Shown piece by piece: positions 56,623-64,000 of a DNA stretch of 64,000 bases. The stretch's first letter is position 1. The number at the start of each line of letters is the position of its first letter. Below the pieces are notes generated by a model. It searched no databases, was not told where the DNA came from, and saw only the letters and a program-made list of their open reading frames with translations. A program made the position numbers and the translations under genes. Source of the DNA: Afipia sp. 64-13 (GTDB taxonomy: Bacteria > Pseudomonadota > Alphaproteobacteria > Rhizobiales > Xanthobacteraceae); the NCBI GenBank assembly GCA_001897755.1, contig MKUJ01000003.1:122540-186539 (forward strand), given 5' to 3'.

Positions 56623-56928
56623 ATGCGATTCGCGCCACGGGCGATGTTTGCGATGTCCGGCCTCGCCCTGATCGGCCTTGCGGCCGCGGCGCCTGCGCAG
56701 GCCGACTGGGTTCCACCGTTCAAGGGCAACGACACCGGCGGCATCATCGCCTATTCGCTGTATCAGCAGGGCGCGGACATCAAGGCGATGGCCGTCGATC
56801 ATTGCGCGCGCTACGACAAGGTCGTGAAGCTCACCGGCGTCGACGCGCAATATGGCGGCTACATTTCTTTCGCCTGCGTCTGGGTGCCGCCCGGCAGCGC
56901 GTCCCGGCCGCTGCGCGCCGCCTACTAA
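56623..56928 (+). CDS. Small secreted hypothetical protein
   Basis: 101 residues, signal peptide MRFAPRAMFAMSGLALIGLA then PAQADWVPPFKGNDTGGIIA, a middle AMAVDHCARYDKVVKLTGVD and YISFACVWVPPGSASRP. Two cysteines could pair. The ATG was chosen 4 codons inside the longest frame because GGAG lies 6 nt before it. Predicted periplasmic; not recognised. Convergent with hisS. Confidence 0.7.
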   Translation: MRFAPRAMFAMSGLALIGLAAAAPAQADWVPPFKGNDTGGIIAYSLYQQGADIKAMAVDHCARYDKVVKLTGVDAQYGGYISFACVWVPPGSASRPLRAAY

Positions 56929-56964
56929 GGCAGCGCCTCTCACTGAGACCTAAAAGCCCCGCGC

Positions 56965-58497
56965 TTATGCCCAGCGCACGTCGTGGCGCGCCAGTACCTC
57001 GCGCACCTTCTCGACCAGCTCGCTTTCCTTGCAGGAGAACTGCGCCGCGCGCGCGGACCGCCATTCCTCATGCGAGGCGATGCCTTCGGCCGCTTTCGCG
57101 CCTTCGATCAGATCCTTGATCTGCACCTCGCCGCGCGCCTTCTCGTCGCCGCCCTGAATGACCACGCAGGGCGAATTACGGCGGTCGGCATATTTGAACT
57201 GCACGCCGAGATTGTTCTTCGGATTGCCGAGATAAAGCTCGGCGCGGATGCCGGCATTGCGCAGCGTCGCGACGAATTTCTGATATTGCGCGATCTCGTT
57301 GCGGTCCATCACCAGCACCACCACCGGACCGAACTCCGGTGTGGTGTCGATCTTGCCGAGCAGCGTCAGCGCCGCCTGCAAACGCGACACGCCGATCGAA
57401 AAGCCCGTCGCCGGCACCGGCTCACCGCGGAAGCGCGACACAAGACCGTCATAGCGCCCACCGCCGCCGACCGAGCCAAACCGCACCGGGCGGCCCTTCT
57501 CGTCTTTCGTTTCAAGCAAGAGCTCAACTTCGTAGACCGGGCCGGTGTAATATTCGAGACCGCGGACGACGGAATTATCTAGCTTGATGCGTTGTTCGTC
57601 ATATCCAGCAGCCCTGCACAAGCTTTCAATTGTCAACAACTCCCACTTTCCTTCATCAAACAATCTCAAGCCCGATTCTACGAGGCCTGACATGGTCGAA
57701 GGAAGCTGTGAGAGGAAAGAACCTCCCTCATACTCTACACTAAATTTAGTTATAACCTCGATCTGATCGGCAGCTAGTTCTGCCCCCTTTGTGAAGTCAC
57801 CCTTCCCCTCTTCACCACCATCCCAGCGCCCCGTTCCGAGCAGCTTACGAACCTCGGAGATCGAAAACTTATCCAGCTTGTCGATCGCGCGCAGCACGGT
57901 GAGACGCCGCCCTGCATTTTCCTCGCCGCCAAGTCCGATGCTCTCCATCACACCATCAAGCACCTTGCGGTTGTTGACCTTCACCACATAGGAGCCGCGC
58001 GGAATGCCGAGCGCTTCCATGGTGTCGGCGGCCATCATGCACATCTCTGCGTCCGCGGCGGGTGAGGCGCTGCCGACCGTGTCGGCATCGAACTGCATAA
58101 ACTGGCGAAAGCGGCCCGGGCCCGGCTTCTCGTTGCGATAGACATAGCCGTTGCGATAGCTGCGATAGGGCTTGGGCAACGTGTCGAAATTCTCGGCGAC
58201 ATAGCGCGCCAGCGGCGCGGTGAGATCGTAGCGCAGCGAGATCCACTGCTCGTCATCGTCCTGGAACGAGAACACGCCCTCGTTCGGCCGATCCTGATCG
58301 GGCAGGAATTTGCCGAGCGCGTCGGTGTATTCCATCGCCGGCGTCTCGACCGGCTCGAAACCGTAGCGCTCGTAGACAGCACGGATCGTCTCGACCATCG
58401 CGCGCGTCGCGGCGATCTCGGACGGCGTGCGGTCGACGAGACCACGCGGCAGGCGGGCTTTGAGTTTCTGCGGTTTTTTGAGTTTTTTGTCGGACAT
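56965..58497 (-). CDS. hisS: Histidyl-tRNA synthetase
   Basis: 510 residues, class II aminoacyl-tRNA synthetase charging tRNA-His. Class II motif 2 lies in [20 protein letters not shown], histidine-binding motifs in [20 protein letters not shown] and [15 protein letters not shown], and the C-terminal anticodon domain in [20 protein letters not shown]. The middle stretch (about residues 209-303, at 57590-57870) has clearly lower GC and different codon use than the rest (46% over 57601-57780). The frame remains open and the protein appears complete. Confidence 0.95.
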   Translation of the reverse strand: MSDKKLKKPQKLKARLPRGLVDRTPSEIAATRAMVETIRAVYERYGFEPVETPAMEYTDALGKFLPDQDRPNEGVFSFQDDDEQWISLRYDLTAPLARYVAENFDTLPKPYRSYRNGYVYRNEKPGPGRFRQFMQFDADTVGSASPAADAEMCMMAADTMEALGIPRGSYVVKVNNRKVLDGVMESIGLGGEENAGRRLTVLRAIDKLDKFSISEVRKLLGTGRWDGGEEGKGDFTKGAELAADQIEVITKFSVEYEGGSFLSQLPSTMSGLVESGLRLFDEGKWELLTIESLCRAAGYDEQRIKLDNSVVRGLEYYTGPVYEVELLLETKDEKGRPVRFGSVGGGGRYDGLVSRFRGEPVPATGFSIGVSRLQAALTLLGKIDTTPEFGPVVVLVMDRNEIAQYQKFVATLRNAGIRAELYLGNPKNNLGVQFKYADRRNSPCVVIQGGDEKARGEVQIKDLIEGAKAAEGIASHEEWRSARAAQFSCKESELVEKVREVLARHDVRWA

Positions 58498-58537
58498 GCG
58501 TGCCTGGAACTGGCAGTCACCTGCCATTTGTCAATGA

Positions 58538-58589
58538 TTGCCAAAACGCGAATATTGGCCAAAGCGGGATATTTGCCAAAGCGGAAGTA
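58538..58589. repeat. Three direct 17-bp repeats upstream of hisS
   Basis: Degenerate copies of TTGCCAAAGCGGGATA at 58538-58554, 58555-58571 and 58573-58589, 41-92 nt upstream of the hisS ATG. A short hairpin TGGCAG/CTGCCA lies between them and the gene at 58511-58526. They may bind a regulator or be a slipped duplication. Confidence 0.55.
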
Positions 58590-58625
58590 TCAGCCGGGAC
58601 AAGGGCTAGCAAGCCAAACACCGAC

Positions 58626-58707
58626 CGTCATACGCGGGCTTGACCCGCGTATCCATCCGGCCGCGTGAAAGAGGGAATGGAGGGCCGGGTCAGGCCCGGC
58701 CATGACG
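58626..58707. repeat. Cruciform palindromic repeat between hisS and tadG-like gene
   Basis: Outer arms CGTCAT/ATGACG, sub-hairpins TACGCGGG/CCCGCGTA and GGCCGGG/CCCGGCC (5-nt loops), inner TCCA/TGGA. Same family as 42761-42843 and 3070-3159. It follows the tadG-like stop at 15 nt, so it may end that transcript. Confidence 0.78.
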
Positions 58708-58721
58708 CTCAATTTGCAAGC

Positions 58722-60395
58722 TCAGTTCACCAGCACGGCGCCGTCGCAGCGGATGCCGGCCACCCAGACGTCCGCCTGCCCAAGCCCGACGCCGAGCGTC
58801 TGCAACACGGTCGCGAGCAGGGTATCGATCGAGCCGGTGGCGCCGCCGATGATGCCGACGACCAGCGGCGCGATCCCGGGAATCGGCAGGCCGAGCGGCC
58901 CGAGCTGTACGCCGAGCACAAGGTCGCCAAGCAGGCTCGTGGTCAGCGACGAGGTGAAGGAGGTGGTGTTCACCGTCTTCTTGGTCTGCGCCTGAATGTC
59001 GGCATAGCTGAACCTGACCGGGGTCGGTGCCGAATTCGCTATTGTCGCATGGGCGCGGCCGGTGACCTGGATCACGCCGAGATCGACCAGCTTCGCCGCC
59101 GGCGGGTTGGGCTTGGTGGAAAAGTTCGTCAGCTCCGCCGCGCTCACCTTGCCGATCCACGCATCGATAATGCCGGGCGACACGCCGAGCGTGACCGAGG
59201 AGGTCGCGAGCTCGGGATAGCCGCAGCTTACGGCGTCGAGGGTGGCGGTGCCGGAGGCCACTTCGATATAGACCGGCAGATTGACGACGGACACCTGTCC
59301 GCTGCCGACAAGCTGGATGTTGAGCAGCACGCGGGTCTGCGCGGTGTGCACGCTGGCGCCCCTGGCGCCGACGGTGATCCAGCTGGTGCCGACCGGCCGT
59401 TCCCCGACGCTTGCCTGCAGCGACACCGCCGCGATGCCCGGCAGACCCAGATTGACGCCGGTCGCGATCTGGTGCCCGCCATTGGCAAGCTGGGCGACGG
59501 CGGACAGAATGTCGAGCGCGGCGACGTTCACCGCCGCCTTCGGCATCTGTCCCGCGGTCAGGCCACCATACGGGCCGGCATCGATCAGCGAGCGCAGCAG
59601 GATGCTGGTCGATACTCCGGCCAGCGACGAGGAGATCGTGGCCAGCGCCGCCGCGCCGCCACCGGTCGCGCTGGACTGCAGCGCCGCCACCACATCGGTG
59701 ATCTTAAGGTTCGAATTGAGCAACGTGTCATAGTTGGCGGCGGTCAGATTGACCCGCGTCGCCAGCGCCGAGAGAAAGTCGAACAGGTTGATCCTGACGT
59801 CGGCCAGCGCCTGATAATCCATCGCCGACAGCGACAGCGAGGTGCCCAGCATGCCGCCGAGCAGTGCGTTGAGCAGACCGCCATTCAACGAGGCGAGACG
59901 CGAGCCGATAGCGAAGGTGGCAAGTTGCGTGGTGGCGGCGATCGCGGTGGTGCCGATGTCGAAATGGGTCGCACCGGTCAGCACCTTGCCGAAGAACAGC
60001 GGCGTCTGGGTTTTGAGTTTCACCCGCACCGCATTGGCGGGAACAGCCGCCGGGGTAAACCGCTGCTGCGGCGACACCGATGCATCCGCCTTGTAGGCGC
60101 CGAGCTCGACAGCCACGAGCGAGTTCGGAGGAAGGTTGTTCCTGGACACGGTGGCCGCAGCAGCGGGGGTGGCGTTGCCAAGATCGCTGGCCGCGACGAG
60201 GGCCGCGAGATCCGCAACGCTCTGGGCCTTGCGCCGATCGGCGAAAATGGTTCCGACATCGACGCCGAACGCGGCGAAGCCGATCAGCATCAGGAAGCAG
60301 CCGGCCGTGAGCAGCGCGACATTGCCGCTCCGATCGGACATGAAGCGACGTAGACAATTGCGACCGAACCCGCTGTTGCCGTCCGGCTTGCGCAT
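58722..60395 (-). CDS. TadG-like pilus-assembly/secretion protein
   Basis: 557 residues. An N-terminal membrane helix with prepilin-like start (RSGNVALLTAGCFLMLIGFA) is followed by a long periplasmic region rich in Ala, Ser, Thr and Leu, with the TadG-type stretch GVDVGTIFADRRKAQSVADL. It resembles the TadG/putative Flp pilus-assembly group, whose members help make tight-adherence pili. It begins one nt after the TadE-like stop. No Tad ATPase, usher or Flp pilin is in this window, so linkage to pilus assembly is family inference. Confidence 0.82.
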   Translation of the reverse strand: MRKPDGNSGFGRNCLRRFMSDRSGNVALLTAGCFLMLIGFAAFGVDVGTIFADRRKAQSVADLAALVAASDLGNATPAAAATVSRNNLPPNSLVAVELGAYKADASVSPQQRFTPAAVPANAVRVKLKTQTPLFFGKVLTGATHFDIGTTAIAATTQLATFAIGSRLASLNGGLLNALLGGMLGTSLSLSAMDYQALADVRINLFDFLSALATRVNLTAANYDTLLNSNLKITDVVAALQSSATGGGAAALATISSSLAGVSTSILLRSLIDAGPYGGLTAGQMPKAAVNVAALDILSAVAQLANGGHQIATGVNLGLPGIAAVSLQASVGERPVGTSWITVGARGASVHTAQTRVLLNIQLVGSGQVSVVNLPVYIEVASGTATLDAVSCGYPELATSSVTLGVSPGIIDAWIGKVSAAELTNFSTKPNPPAAKLVDLGVIQVTGRAHATIANSAPTPVRFSYADIQAQTKKTVNTTSFTSSLTTSLLGDLVLGVQLGPLGLPIPGIAPLVVGIIGGATGSIDTLLATVLQTLGVGLGQADVWVAGIRCDGAVLVN

Positions 60396-60396
60396 A

Positions 60397-60834
60397 TCAG
60401 TATCCTCCGCGTGGGATCGCCGCGGCGCGCACGATGGAGCGCGGCGGCGCCGGAACGAATGACGGCAGCGAATAGATGAACATGTCGGAGGCGTCGTAAT
60501 TGACGGTCACGACAAACACCTTGGCGTCCGATTGCGACGTTGCGGCATTGACCGTGAGATGGTTCGGCGCGATCAGCGGATAGGACGCAGCGTTGGCGGT
60601 GACATAGCCGCTGGCGAGCGAGGCGCGTTCCGCCTCGCTGAGACCCGCCACCGACGAACGCGCGGCCTCCGCCGCAAGCTGCTGCACGCCATGCACCACC
60701 GCGAGATAGGAGCCGAACACCACGATGCCGAACACCAGCATCAGCAGCACCGGCAGGATCAGCGCGAACTCCACCGCCGAAGTTCCGCTCCGGGCGCGCT
60801 GGAAGGTTCGGACGATTTGCAGCAGACGGTTCAT
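60397..60834 (-). CDS. TadE-like pseudopilin protein
   Basis: 145 residues. A short basic leader (RTFQRARSGTSAVEFALILP) then a hydrophobic helix (VLLMLVFGIVVFGSYLAVVH) with the glutamate at +5 typical of pseudopilins; E in SAVEFAL. A periplasmic part follows (LSEAERASLASGYVTANAAS). GTSAVEFALILP is the TadE signature. Directly upstream of the TadG-like gene. Likely processed by a TadV-type prepilin peptidase, not seen here. Confidence 0.85.
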   Translation of the reverse strand: MNRLLQIVRTFQRARSGTSAVEFALILPVLLMLVFGIVVFGSYLAVVHGVQQLAAEAARSSVAGLSEAERASLASGYVTANAASYPLIAPNHLTVNAATSQSDAKVFVVTVNYDASDMFIYSLPSFVPAPPRSIVRAAAIPRGGY

Positions 60835-61021
60835 GCGACCTATCTGGACACACAACCTTTAAGGGCAGATAAATCGAAATATCACTATAGGTAGTATATC
60901 ATTGCCGAGATCGTCCGCGATTTCCCGTAACGGAGCCTTGCAGCGCTTCGTGTTTCGAACGGTGGTACGAAGGTGATAGGTTCGCCCTAAATTGAGATCT
61001 TTTGCGTAGGAAGGACACGCC

Positions 61022-62368
61022 TTGAACATTCAGCAGCCCCGCTCCGCAGTCACCACTCCGAACGATCTGGCGGCCTATTGGATGCCGTTCACGGCCAATC
61101 GCGCCTTCAAGCGCGCGCCGCGCATGCTGGCCGGCGCCAAGGACATGCACTACTTCACCACCGACGGGCGCAAGGTCATCGACGCGGCCGCCGGCATGTG
61201 GTGCTCCAACGCCGGCCATTGCCGCACCCCGATCAACGAGGCGATCGCCAGGCAGGCCGCGACGCTCGACTATGCGCCGCCGTTCCAGTTCGGCCATCCG
61301 CAGGCCTTCGAGCTCGCCAGCCGCCTCGCGGCGCTGGCGCCGAAAGGCCTCGACAACGTGTTCTTCTGCAATTCCGGCTCGGAGGCGGCGGATACTGCGC
61401 TGAAGGTCGCGATCGCCTATCATGCAACGCGCGGCGAAGCCTCGCGCACCCGCCTGATCGGCCGCGAGCGCGGCTATCACGGCGTCGGCTTCGGCGGCAT
61501 CTCGGTCGGCGGCATGGTCAACAACCGCAAGCTGTTCGGCTCGCTGCTGACTGGCGTCGATCACCTGCCCACCACCTACAACCGCGAGAAGCAGGCGTTC
61601 AGCAAAGGCGACCCGGAATGGGGCGCGCACCTCGCCGACGAACTGGAGCGCATCGTCGGCCTCCACGACGCCTCCACCATCGCCGCCGTGATCGTCGAGC
61701 CGATGGCCGGCTCGACCGGCGTGCTGGTGGCGCCGAAGGGCTATCTGCAGAAGCTGCGCGCGATCTGCGATAAATACGGCATCCTGCTGATTTTCGACGA
61801 GGTCATCACCGGCTTTGGCCGCCTCTGCTATCCCTTCGCCGCCGAGCGTTACGGTGTGGTGCCGGACATGATTACCTTCGCTAAGGGCGTGACCAACGGC
61901 GCGGTGCCGATGGGCGGCGTGCTGATTCGCGGCGACATCCACGACGCCTTCATGAAGGGTCCGGAGCACGCGGTCGAGCTGTTCCATGGTTACACCTATT
62001 CGGCGCATCCGCTGGCTTGCGCGGCCGGCCTTGCCACACTCGACCTCTACCGCGAGGAAGGTCTGTTCGAGCGCGCCCGCGCGCTGGAGCCGATATTCGC
62101 CGATGCGGTGATGGAATTGCGCAAGGAGCCGAACGTGGTCGATATCCGCACCGTTGGTATTACCGCCGGCATCGACCTTGCGCCGAAGAACAATGCGCCG
62201 GGCCAGCGCGGCTACGAGGCGCTCGCCTGCGCCTTCAACGACCATGACCTGATGGTGCGGGTCGCCGGCGACACGCTGGCGCTGACGCCGCCTTTGATCG
62301 TCAGCGAGGCCCAGATCGGCGAGATCATGGACAAGGTCGCCCGGGTGATCCGTGCGGTAGCCGGGTGA
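61022..62368 (+). CDS. Omega-amino-acid (beta-alanine):pyruvate aminotransferase
   Basis: 448 residues, class III PLP aminotransferase. The PLP lysine is K288 (ITFAKGVTNGAVPMGGV), D259 (LLIFDEVITGFGRLCYPF) pairs with the ring nitrogen, and FCNSGSEAADTALKVAIAYH binds PLP phosphate. The start is TTG, supported by GGAAGGA 6 nt upstream and by MNIQQPRSAVTTPNDLAAYW being family-like. It transfers amino groups from omega-amino acids to pyruvate; beta-alanine is the usual named substrate. Stop lies in a 20-bp tandem duplication. Confidence 0.9.
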   Translation: MNIQQPRSAVTTPNDLAAYWMPFTANRAFKRAPRMLAGAKDMHYFTTDGRKVIDAAAGMWCSNAGHCRTPINEAIARQAATLDYAPPFQFGHPQAFELASRLAALAPKGLDNVFFCNSGSEAADTALKVAIAYHATRGEASRTRLIGRERGYHGVGFGGISVGGMVNNRKLFGSLLTGVDHLPTTYNREKQAFSKGDPEWGAHLADELERIVGLHDASTIAAVIVEPMAGSTGVLVAPKGYLQKLRAICDKYGILLIFDEVITGFGRLCYPFAAERYGVVPDMITFAKGVTNGAVPMGGVLIRGDIHDAFMKGPEHAVELFHGYTYSAHPLACAAGLATLDLYREEGLFERARALEPIFADAVMELRKEPNVVDIRTVGITAGIDLAPKNNAPGQRGYEALACAFNDHDLMVRVAGDTLALTPPLIVSEAQIGEIMDKVARVIRAVAG

Positions 62369-62380
62369 TCCGCGCGGTAA
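62341..62380 (+). repeat. 20-bp tandem duplication at aminotransferase stop
   Basis: CCGGGTGATCCGTGCGGTAG at 62341-62360 is followed by CCGGGTGATCCGCGCGGTAA at 62361-62380, two mismatches. The gene's TGA (62366-62368) falls in the second copy. Confidence 0.85.
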
Positions 62381-62398
62381 CCTGACGCTCCCCAAAAC

Positions 62399-62438
62399 CC
62401 TGACGGGCGGACTGCAGCGGTCATCCGCCACCGTCAGG
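62399..62438 (+). other. Hairpin after aminotransferase gene
   Basis: CCTGACGG-GCGGA pairs with TCCGC-CCGTCAGG across a 2-nt bulge, loop 12 nt. No T-run follows, so it may be a weak or Rho-assisted 3' end. Only the pairing is seen. Confidence 0.35.
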
Positions 62439-62559
62439 CGCGCCGCACTCGGCTCACAACCGGGCAAAACGGCCGCGCACCAGCGTCACGAATCAACAAT
62501 TTCGCTGCGAATCAATCTTGGTGCTAGACTCGAATCCCTCGGGGGCTGGGCTGCACTGC

Positions 62560-64000
62560 ATGATTCGCATATCGACGATTTTCATCGCCATCTGCATGGT
62601 GCTGATCACTGCCTCGCTCGGACTGATTTTGTATTCGGTGGCCGGTCTCAGCGTGTCCGAGTCCGGACTCGTGGCGCTGACCGCGCTGACCCTTCTGATC
62701 CTCTACAATGCCGTCTCGCTGCGGCTGCGCGACCGCTCCGACGTCCGCGACCAGATCAGCGACCTGTCGCAGGGCACCACCAACCTCGCCCGCCAGGTTA
62801 CCGAGTTTGGCCGGCGCATCGGCACCATCGAGGCGCGCCTTGCCGCCAGCGACAGCCGCGACCAGCATGACCACATTTACTCGGTGATGAGCGAGATCGA
62901 CGAGTTGGGCTCACTGGTCCAACAGTTGGCCGACTCGGTCGCGGCGCACGACGAACTCTTGAGCGCGGCCGCCCGCCTTGCCGCCACCAGGCCAGCCACG
63001 CCCGTCCTGCCGCCAGCGGTTGCGCCGGCGCCCCTCGCGCCAATCGCCGCGGCGCCTCCTCACCCCGTCGCCGACCATGCCCCGCCCGCATCGGTGCCTG
63101 CGCCGCGCGAACAGATCGCGGCCGTGCCGGCAGCGCCCGAGCGGCCGGCCGTCAGCGCCGCGACGATCCGAAACGCCATCGCGGCAAACCGCATCGATCT
63201 TTATCTGCAGCCGATCGTCAGCCTGCCCCAGCGCAAGGTGCGTTTCTATGAAACGGTCAGCCGGTTGCGCGACGACGACGACCAGGTGCTGAGCGCCACC
63301 GATTTCCTCGCCACTGCCGAATCCACCGGCCTGATCGGACAGATCGATTACATGGTGATGTTCCGCTGCGTCCAGGTGCTGCGGCGGCTGCACCTGCGCA
63401 GCCAGGACGTCGGCATGTTCTGCAACGTGTCGGCGATGACGCTGGGCAATCGCGACGTGTTCGCGCAATGCCTCGATTTTCTCGAGACCAATCGCTCGCT
63501 GGCGCATGCCCTGGTGTTCGAGTTCAGGCACGAGGCCCTGCGCGGCCTCGGACCGGTCGAGAGCGAGAATCTGGCGACGCTGGCGCGGCTCGGCTATTCC
63601 TTCTCGGTCGACAATGTCACCGATCTGCGGATCGACGGCCGCGCGCTCGCCGATCGCGGCGTGCGCTATATCAAGGTGCCGGCAAGCCTGCTACTCGGAC
63701 AGGAACAGGTCTCGGCGGTCGACATCCATGCCGCCGATCTGTCCAGCCTGCTGGAGCGCTTCGGCATCAACCTGATCGCGGAGAAGATCGAGGGCGAGCG
63801 CTCGGTGATCGATCTGCTCGATTACGAAGTCCGCTTCGGCCAGGGCTTCCTGTTCTCGACGCCGCGGCCGCTGCGACCGGAAAATGCGGCGCAGACGGCA
63901 ACCGGCAAGCCCGCCGGAAAGGCGGCTCCTGCGCCCAAACCGCAAGCGGCCGCCAGCGTGCCGCCGGCCGCGAAGCGCCCGGTCCCCTCGGAGTCCGCCC
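62560..64000 (+). CDS. Membrane-anchored protein with degenerate EAL domain, 3' end outside window
   Basis: 480 residues are visible. Two N-terminal membrane helices (about 5-28 and 37-50) lead to a coiled-coil/linker, an alanine-proline-rich stretch (about 150-205) and an EAL-like domain (about 208-445). The EAL triad is ETV, the following N is kept in NVSAMTLGN, but DDFG is replaced by SVDNVTDLR, losing one metal-binding Asp. K and E of AEKIEGE and QGFLFS are kept. It is probably a c-di-GMP binding or signalling protein rather than an active phosphodiesterase; that is inference. A basic, proline-rich tail runs off the edge. Confidence 0.85.
   Translation, partial: MIRISTIFIAICMVLITASLGLILYSVAGLSVSESGLVALTALTLLILYNAVSLRLRDRSDVRDQISDLSQGTTNLARQVTEFGRRIGTIEARLAASDSRDQHDHIYSVMSEIDELGSLVQQLADSVAAHDELLSAAARLAATRPATPVLPPAVAPAPLAPIAAAPPHPVADHAPPASVPAPREQIAAVPAAPERPAVSAATIRNAIAANRIDLYLQPIVSLPQRKVRFYETVSRLRDDDDQVLSATDFLATAESTGLIGQIDYMVMFRCVQVLRRLHLRSQDVGMFCNVSAMTLGNRDVFAQCLDFLETNRSLAHALVFEFRHEALRGLGPVESENLATLARLGYSFSVDNVTDLRIDGRALADRGVRYIKVPASLLLGQEQVSAVDIHAADLSSLLERFGINLIAEKIEGERSVIDLLDYEVRFGQGFLFSTPRPLRPENAAQTATGKPAGKAAPAPKPQAAASVPPAAKRPVPSESA

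Noticed and set aside
60899..62467. 522-codon minus-strand frame across the aminotransferase
   Set aside because: Shadow of a strongly recognisable class III aminotransferase; composition is Arg/His/Val-rich.
62525..62545. tRNA-like T-arm sequence near CTCGAATCC
   Set aside because: No acceptor or anticodon stems could be paired around it.

Overview
The window looks like ordinary, dense chromosome of a high-GC alphaproteobacterium of the Rhizobiales, most likely the Bradyrhizobium/Rhodopseudomonas/Nitrobacter/Afipia group. The basis is base composition, the gene families (DUF992, Omp25-like barrels with N-terminal ADLP-type sequences, long UvrB and UvrC, MidA next to Lgt, PetP/PetR-like regulators), CtrA-type TTAA-N7-TTAA boxes and an EcfG-type promoter. 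I see no rRNA, tRNA, CRISPR array, insertion sequence, phage or conjugative module. Genus is inference; no alignment was possible.

Layout. 1-18 kb: a chemoreceptor cut by the left edge, the serC-serA serine pathway behind a structured RNA leader, an EamA exporter, two outer-membrane barrels, an Fsr-type MFS pump, glmM, an FMN-dependent lactate dehydrogenase, aroE, a SulP anion transporter translationally coupled to a periplasmic DUF992 protein with a second DUF992 paralogue beside it, and an aspartate aminotransferase. 18-25.7 kb: PAP2 enzyme, three glutathione transferases, a PQQ-type sugar dehydrogenase, a PlsC acyltransferase carrying a C-terminal cysteine-rich CWC domain, and a DUF2157 membrane protein. 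25.7-31.8 kb: uvrB, then small genes of stress-protein type, one with an EcfG-like promoter, two MaoC-like hydratases and a DUF4282 protein.

31.8-43 kb: ychF, pth-rplY, an HD-GYP protein, ubiK, the lgt-midA-pgeF run, a lipoprotein, prs, a YbjN protein and proC. 42.8-53 kb: a MarR/response-regulator/kinase operon with 4-bp overlaps, ilvE, a MATE pump, and the minus-strand run uvrC-pgsA-moaD-moaE-prmB. 53-64 kb: a third barrel protein, a cold-shock protein, rlmJ, a secreted RNase T2, hisS with an AT-rich internal segment, a TadE/TadG pair, an omega-amino-acid aminotransferase, and a membrane-anchored degenerate EAL protein cut by the right edge.

The genes are mostly housekeeping: amino-acid synthesis (serine, shikimate, proline, branched-chain), nucleotide excision repair, envelope lipids and lipoproteins, molybdopterin, translation. 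I do not see a convincing undescribed multi-gene system. The points most worth a second look are the serC leader, the hisS mosaic segment, the PlsC-CWC fusion, the DUF992-SulP coupling, CtrA-type boxes before two barrel genes, the EcfG promoter, and a family of cruciform intergenic repeats.
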